64,000 bases of DNA from Dickeya poaceiphila (GTDB taxonomy: Bacteria > Pseudomonadota > Gammaproteobacteria > Enterobacterales > Enterobacteriaceae). A program made the translations under genes and the position numbers. Positions 60,278 to 64,000 of this stretch are shown one piece after another (position 1 is the stretch's first letter; every line of letters begins with the position of its first letter). The stretch lies in NCBI RefSeq assembly GCF_007858975.2, contig NZ_CP042220.2, positions 2,170,001-2,234,000 of the forward strand. Direction: 5' to 3'. A model generated the notes under the pieces. It saw only the letters and a program-made list of their open reading frames with translations, was not told the origin of the DNA and did not search any database.

Positions 60278-60725
60278 CGCGCCACTATTCCTGACTAGTT
60301 CACTTGAGGAAGGCTAATCAACTGCTCTCAATAGCACTAACATGTGTGAACCATGTCATTCGACGGAAACAACGAAAAAGAGAGTTAACACATGGCAACA
60401 AATACGTGATTTGTATTATCGATTTTTACCAAAGCCACAAAAAGATGATCATTCTTTTTATCCAATTATTAATAAATCTGGCTAACTGTTTATCTGTTAC
60501 TCGATACGCCTCATACTTCCTTCACGTTGCAAGCACTCTGGACGCTCGCCCTATTTCACAGTCTTTCCCCCTGTAAACGAGGCCAGCAGCCGTGATCAAA
60601 TCAGCTTTCTCGCATTCCCAGCTTGACGCGTCATAGTGCCTGTCATTGCCTTGAAGAGCCAACGCATTGCACTATTCAGCACGTTGGCTGTTTCCCTGCA
60701 TTGCGAATTATTTAGACTATATGAA

Positions 60726-61325
60726 TTATTCCGTTTCGAGTCGGGTTAATCCCAGTGCCATTTTATAATGTTTACGGCATACCGATACATAACTCTCATT
60801 CCCGCCAATAACGACTTGCTCGCCTTCAATGACGGGTTTTCCATGCGAGTCTACCCGCAATACGTGATTCGCTTTACGACCACAATGGCAGACAGTTTTA
60901 AGTTCTATCAGTTTGTCTGCCCAGGCCAATAAATAATGACTACCACTAAACAATTCCCCACGGAAATCAGTACGCAGTCCATAACAAAGAACGGGAATGT
61001 CTAATTGATCGACAACATCGCACAATGCATTTACCTGTTCTCGCGTTAAAAACTGACTTTCATCAATTAACACACAGTGAATAGTTTGCTGGCGATGCTC
61101 CTGTTCAAGTATCTGGAATAAATCTGTCTGTTCGTTAAACAATAACGCTGGTGAAGAGAGTCCGATGCGAGAACTGACGACGCCGCTTCGCCCCGAACGA
61201 TCATCTATTTCAGCCGTAAACACCAGCGTTCGCATTCCTCTTTCCTGATAGTTATATGAAGACTGCAATAGTGCTGTCGATTTCCCCGCATTCATTGCGG
61301 AATAATAAAAATAAAGCTGTGCCAT
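60726..61325 (-). CDS. tdk: Thymidine kinase
   Basis: Phosphorylates thymidine in pyrimidine salvage. 199 aa from the ATG at 61325 (E. coli 205); the frame extends to 61364 without matching sequence. P-loop [20 protein letters not shown] (residues 5-24), the catalytic Glu in [13 protein letters not shown], substrate loop [18 protein letters not shown], and zinc-binding Cys in [10 protein letters not shown] and [15 protein letters not shown] lies close upstream. hns diverges from it, as in E. coli. Confidence 0.97.
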   Translation of the reverse strand: MAQLYFYYSAMNAGKSTALLQSSYNYQERGMRTLVFTAEIDDRSGRSGVVSSRIGLSSPALLFNEQTDLFQILEQEHRQQTIHCVLIDESQFLTREQVNALCDVVDQLDIPVLCYGLRTDFRGELFSGSHYLLAWADKLIELKTVCHCGRKANHVLRVDSHGKPVIEGEQVVIGGNESYVSVCRKHYKMALGLTRLETE

Positions 61326-61364
61326 GGCCCCTCGTTCAACGGCATTCAACCGCTCAGTAATCAT

Positions 61365-61711
61365 TAAAATTTATTGTAACATAGGTATTACCACCGACGG
61401 GTGTTCAGTTACACGCCGTCAGCCCCACATGAAGGCGATGAGTCATTCTGTGATTTGGTAATATAAAACGCCCCATCATGGGCTCGAAGATACTATCGAC
61501 ATGCTTATCACATGGCTATTTCCACTACAGACTACGCTAACAGAATGTATTAGCTGGGTTGTTATAAATTTATATTGCCCGACCAACACGTGATTTTCGT
61601 TTTAAGTTTGCTAAATTTTAACAACCTGACAATTTTACCTATTGCAGAAAATAAAACGTCACTCTATTATCACTGTACTGTCACCGATAATATTATTTTG
61701 AGATTAATCCA
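61365..61711. promoter_or_regulatory. Divergent tdk / hns control region
   Basis: 347 bp, AT-rich towards hns, with a GCCCCATCATGGGC imperfect hairpin near 61471-61484. In E. coli the hns region is autoregulated by H-NS and bound by CspA and FIS; no specific box could be assigned here with confidence. No gene is seen. Confidence 0.45.
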
Positions 61712-62119
61712 ATGAGCGAAGCACTTAAGATTCTAAACAACATCCGCACCCTGCGCGCCCAGGCAAGAGAATGTAGCCTTGAAACGCTGGAAGAAATGCT
61801 GGAAAAACTGGAAGTCGTGGTAAATGAACGCCGCGAAGAAGAAAACCAGGCTCAGGCAGAAATTGAAGAACGCACACGCAAATTACAACAGTATCGTGAA
61901 ATGCTAATTGCCGATGGTATTGACCCGAACGAATTACTGCAATCGCTGGGTTCAAGCAAAGTAGCCGGTAAAGCCAAACGTGCAGCACGCCCGGCTAAAT
62001 ATCAATATACCGACGAAAACGGCGAGCTGAAAACCTGGACCGGCCAGGGCCGTACCCCAGCAGTGATCAAAAAAGCAATCGAAGAACAGGGCAAGTCTCT
62101 GGATGATTTCCTGCTGTAA
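61712..62119 (+). CDS. hns: Histone-like nucleoid-structuring protein H-NS
   Basis: 135 aa (E. coli 137). The N-terminal helical oligomerisation region ([20 protein letters not shown], residues 1-60) is followed by a linker ([15 protein letters not shown]) and the DNA-binding domain [20 protein letters not shown], whose QGR is the AT-hook-like loop that binds the minor groove of AT-rich DNA. It silences acquired genes and is a known regulator of pectinase genes in Dickeya. The window also encodes its family partner Cnu. No strong ribosome site; CCAAT overlaps the ATG. Confidence 0.98.
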   Translation: MSEALKILNNIRTLRAQARECSLETLEEMLEKLEVVVNERREEENQAQAEIEERTRKLQQYREMLIADGIDPNELLQSLGSSKVAGKAKRAARPAKYQYTDENGELKTWTGQGRTPAVIKKAIEEQGKSLDDFLL

Positions 62120-62143
62120 TTTTTAGTCCAAGAATAAAATAGA

Positions 62144-62171
62144 AACACCCCTGTGAAAGGGGTGTTTTTTT
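62144..62171 (+). terminator. hns terminator
   Basis: AACACCCC (62144-62151) pairs with GGGGTGTT (62159-62166), loop TGTGAAA, followed by a T-run to 62171. galU converges from the other side. Confidence 0.93.
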
Positions 62172-62217
62172 ATGTCTGAATTCTCCCTGCATTGAACTCA
62201 CGTACAGGGAGAAACGA

Positions 62218-63129
62218 CTAATTGGCATCTTCTGCTATTGCTTCTTTCAGCCACTGAGTAAAGTCTTCACCCAGTGCATCATGCCGGATACCATATTCTA
62301 CGAACGCAGCCATGTATCCCAATTTATTACCGCAGTCATGACTTACCCCTTTCAGGTGATAAGCTTCAACGGTTTCTTTTTCCATCAGCATGGCGATAGC
62401 ATCGGTCAGTTGAATTTCATTGCCTGCACCTGGTTGCGTTTTCTTCAATAGATCCCAGATTTGATCAGACAGCACATAACGCCCAACGACAGCCAAATTA
62501 GATGGTGCTTCCGATGCTTTAGGTTTTTCCACTACGCCAACCATTGGCGCGCTATCACCCGGTTTTAATTCCGCACCCTTACAATCCACCACGCCGTAAC
62601 TGCTGACGTTTTCCACCGGCTCAACCATAATCTGGCTATAGCCTGTACTATAAAAACGTTGCAGCATTTCGCTAAGGTTATCTTTCTTCAGATCAGATTC
62701 ATATTCATCAATGATTACGTCAGGCAAAATAACCGCCACCGGCTCATCGCCTACTAAAGGATGAGCACAAAGCACAGCATGACCTAATCCTTTCGCCAGC
62801 CCCTGACGAACTTGCATAATAGTGACATGCTCAGGACAAATAGCCTGAACCTCTTTCAGCAACTGGCGCTGAACGCGTTTTTCCAGCATTGCTTCCAGTT
62901 CAAAGCTAGTATCAAAATGATTTTCTATTGAATTCTTAGAAGAATGTGTAACTAAAATTATTTCATTGATACCGGCAGCAATGCATTCATTAACCACATA
63001 CTGGATTAGCGGCTTATCGACCAGCGGAAGCATTTCTTTGGGAATGGCCTTGGTAGCAGGCAACATACGTGTCCCCAACCCAGCCACTGGAATGACCGCT
63101 TTTTTTACTTTTTTATTAACAGTTGACAT
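62218..63129 (-). CDS. galU: UTP-glucose-1-phosphate uridylyltransferase GalU
   Basis: Makes UDP-glucose for LPS, exopolysaccharide, osmoregulated periplasmic glucans and galactose use. 303 aa from the ATG at 63129 (E. coli 302); GAGG lies six bases upstream. Nucleotidyltransferase motif [20 protein letters not shown] (near 8-27), catalytic/metal region [15 protein letters not shown], and [20 protein letters not shown]. It keeps the hns-galU-rssB order of E. coli. Confidence 0.98.
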   Translation of the reverse strand: MSTVNKKVKKAVIPVAGLGTRMLPATKAIPKEMLPLVDKPLIQYVVNECIAAGINEIILVTHSSKNSIENHFDTSFELEAMLEKRVQRQLLKEVQAICPEHVTIMQVRQGLAKGLGHAVLCAHPLVGDEPVAVILPDVIIDEYESDLKKDNLSEMLQRFYSTGYSQIMVEPVENVSSYGVVDCKGAELKPGDSAPMVGVVEKPKASEAPSNLAVVGRYVLSDQIWDLLKKTQPGAGNEIQLTDAIAMLMEKETVEAYHLKGVSHDCGNKLGYMAAFVEYGIRHDALGEDFTQWLKEAIAEDAN

Positions 63130-63328
63130 AAACAACCTCGTATATATCGTTCAAATAATGAGCTTTATTTGTCCGGCGCATAAAACCGCGAAAGTATATC
63201 AGGTTAAATGCACGATGCTCGTCCAATCTGGATTCGTGATGAAAAATCATAGGCCCTATACTAGGGAATAAAGAATAATAACGATAGATACGCCTGTCCG
63301 AAGTGCGGGGTAATTCGCAGCTATCAGA

Positions 63329-64000
63329 TTAGTCTGTAGACAACATCAGGCGCAGGCGACCACCGCTTCCCCACATCTGACACTGCCACGACTCACACTG
63401 ATAACTGATCTGATTAAGGTAAGCGGATTCCAGCGTTCCCAAGGGTACTCCGTTACTCAACCCAATGCTTTGGTCCTCCACACTTAACCTGGCATGTAAC
63501 CCCGCTGAAATCAGAATAAGTCGCCCCAGTCCACGGTGGTAATAACCAACCAGCAAAGGAAATCGACCCTGTAGGTTCGCCCGACGCAGTAATTGGTTAA
63601 CCTGATTGAGCAGTACCGGTAATTCAGGCAATCGATGCTGCTGATGCACCAGATGTTCCTGCAACAGACTGTTGAACAACGCCCTCAGCAGCAATGCCGC
63701 CAGCACACCATGATTATTCGCCGCCTGTGTGACATCAAGACAATAAAATGCCAGTTCATCTTCGGATAACGCCGCGATATCAAGCACCAGCCCCGGTGTG
63801 TCCGCCGCCATCAGTTGCCGGTAATTGATACGACAATTCGCCAGCGTCTGCTGGACTGGTGGCTGCAATTGCTGCAGCAGTTTCAAGGCAGCACCCGGCG
63901 ACTGATTTAGCGAATCCAAATCATGCATGAGTTGTTCGACTTCATTCGCCTGAGAACTGAACATCGTCGGGTATAGACAAGCCATCACCGATTCGCGCAA
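63329..64000 (-). CDS. rssB: Response regulator / RpoS adaptor RssB, N-terminal part outside the window
   Basis: Delivers the stress sigma factor RpoS to ClpXP for degradation. About 223 codons are present, open at the window edge; the receiver domain with the phosphorylated Asp lies beyond base 64000. What is visible is the C-terminal PP2C-like effector domain: ACLYPTMFSSQ (near the start), LQQLQPPVQQTLANCRINYR, LVLDIAALSEDELAFYCLDV, LAALLLRALFNSLLQEHLVH and GSGGRLRLMLSTD at the end. The apparent start at the edge is not the true start. 193 bp separate it from galU, with nothing recognisable. Confidence 0.96.
   Translation of the reverse strand: MRESVMACLYPTMFSSQANEVEQLMHDLDSLNQSPGAALKLLQQLQPPVQQTLANCRINYRQLMAADTPGLVLDIAALSEDELAFYCLDVTQAANNHGVLAALLLRALFNSLLQEHLVHQQHRLPELPVLLNQVNQLLRRANLQGRFPLLVGYYHRGLGRLILISAGLHARLSVEDQSIGLSNGVPLGTLESAYLNQISYQCESWQCQMWGSGGRLRLMLSTD

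Noticed and set aside
60304..60576. A 90-codon frame containing a short hydrophobic stretch, considered as a type I toxin
   Set aside because: No ribosome site before the inner ATG, the hydrophobic stretch continues into unlikely sequence, and no antisense promoter is visible.

Overview
The window reads as chromosomal backbone of a soft-rot enterobacterium (Pectobacteriaceae), most likely Dickeya. Most genes match Escherichia coli genes closely and lie in the E. coli order: add-ydgJ ... cnu-rsxABCDGE-nth, cysB-topA-yciN, sohB-yciK-btuR-rluB, yciO-rnm-trp operon, ompW-yciCBA-tonB-yciI, yciY-cls-yciU, oppABCDF, ychE-adhE, tdk-hns-galU-rssB. The features that point away from E. coli and towards a plant-associated genus are an L-arabinose transport and catabolism cluster placed between ydgJ and cnu, separate trpG and trpD genes, and a KdgM-family oligogalacturonate porin behind KdgR-type operators between trpA and ompW. 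The genus is inferred from gene content, not from a database search.

Layout. 1-4 kb: the end of add, a small secreted protein of the SgcJ/EcaC type, a bile-acid-symporter-like transporter and the oxidoreductase ydgJ. 4.1-12.4 kb: araF-araG-araH-araC on the minus strand, divergent from araB-araA. The shared control region carries a good CRP site and two AraC half-sites spaced 21 bp, as in E. coli araI1-araI2. No araD is present. 12.7-19.2 kb: cnu, the rsx electron-transfer operon and nth. 19.2-23.9 kb: cysB, topA, yciN. 23.9-26.1 kb is an accessory patch: very AT-rich DNA, a secreted DUF4879/YolA-like gene broken by one in-frame TAA, and an orphan 161-aa protein. 26.1-31.5 kb: sohB, yciK (TTG start), btuR, rluB, yciO, rnm.

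31.7-38.6 kb: a complete trp operon with promoter/operator, a leader peptide with tandem Trp codons, an attenuator, trpE-G-D-C(F)-B-A and a terminator. 38.6-41.1 kb: KdgR-type sites, the porin, ompW and a cysteine-cluster protein. 41.2-48.7 kb: yciC, yciB, yciA, tonB (Fur box), yciI, a chemoreceptor occupying the place where E. coli has kch, then yciY, cls and yciU. 48.8-54.4 kb: the oppABCDF operon, with hairpins after and upstream of oppA. 55.5-59.4 kb: ychE and adhE. 59.4-60.7 kb: a small secreted protein and a repeat-bearing gap. 60.7-64 kb: tdk, hns, galU and the C-terminal two thirds of rssB, which runs off the window.

The genes serve amino-acid and sulfur metabolism (trp, cysB, opp), pentose and pectin-fragment uptake (ara, KdgM-type porin), redox and fermentation (rsx, adhE), DNA topology and repair (topA, nth), and nucleoid or stress control (cnu, hns, rssB). 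I found no CRISPR array, prophage, intact insertion sequence, tRNA or rRNA. No clear new multigene system stands out. The best leads are the broken YolA-like gene with its AT-rich flank, the unexplained repeats at 60.0-60.3 kb, and three strong orphan inverted repeats upstream of oppA, adhE and rluB.
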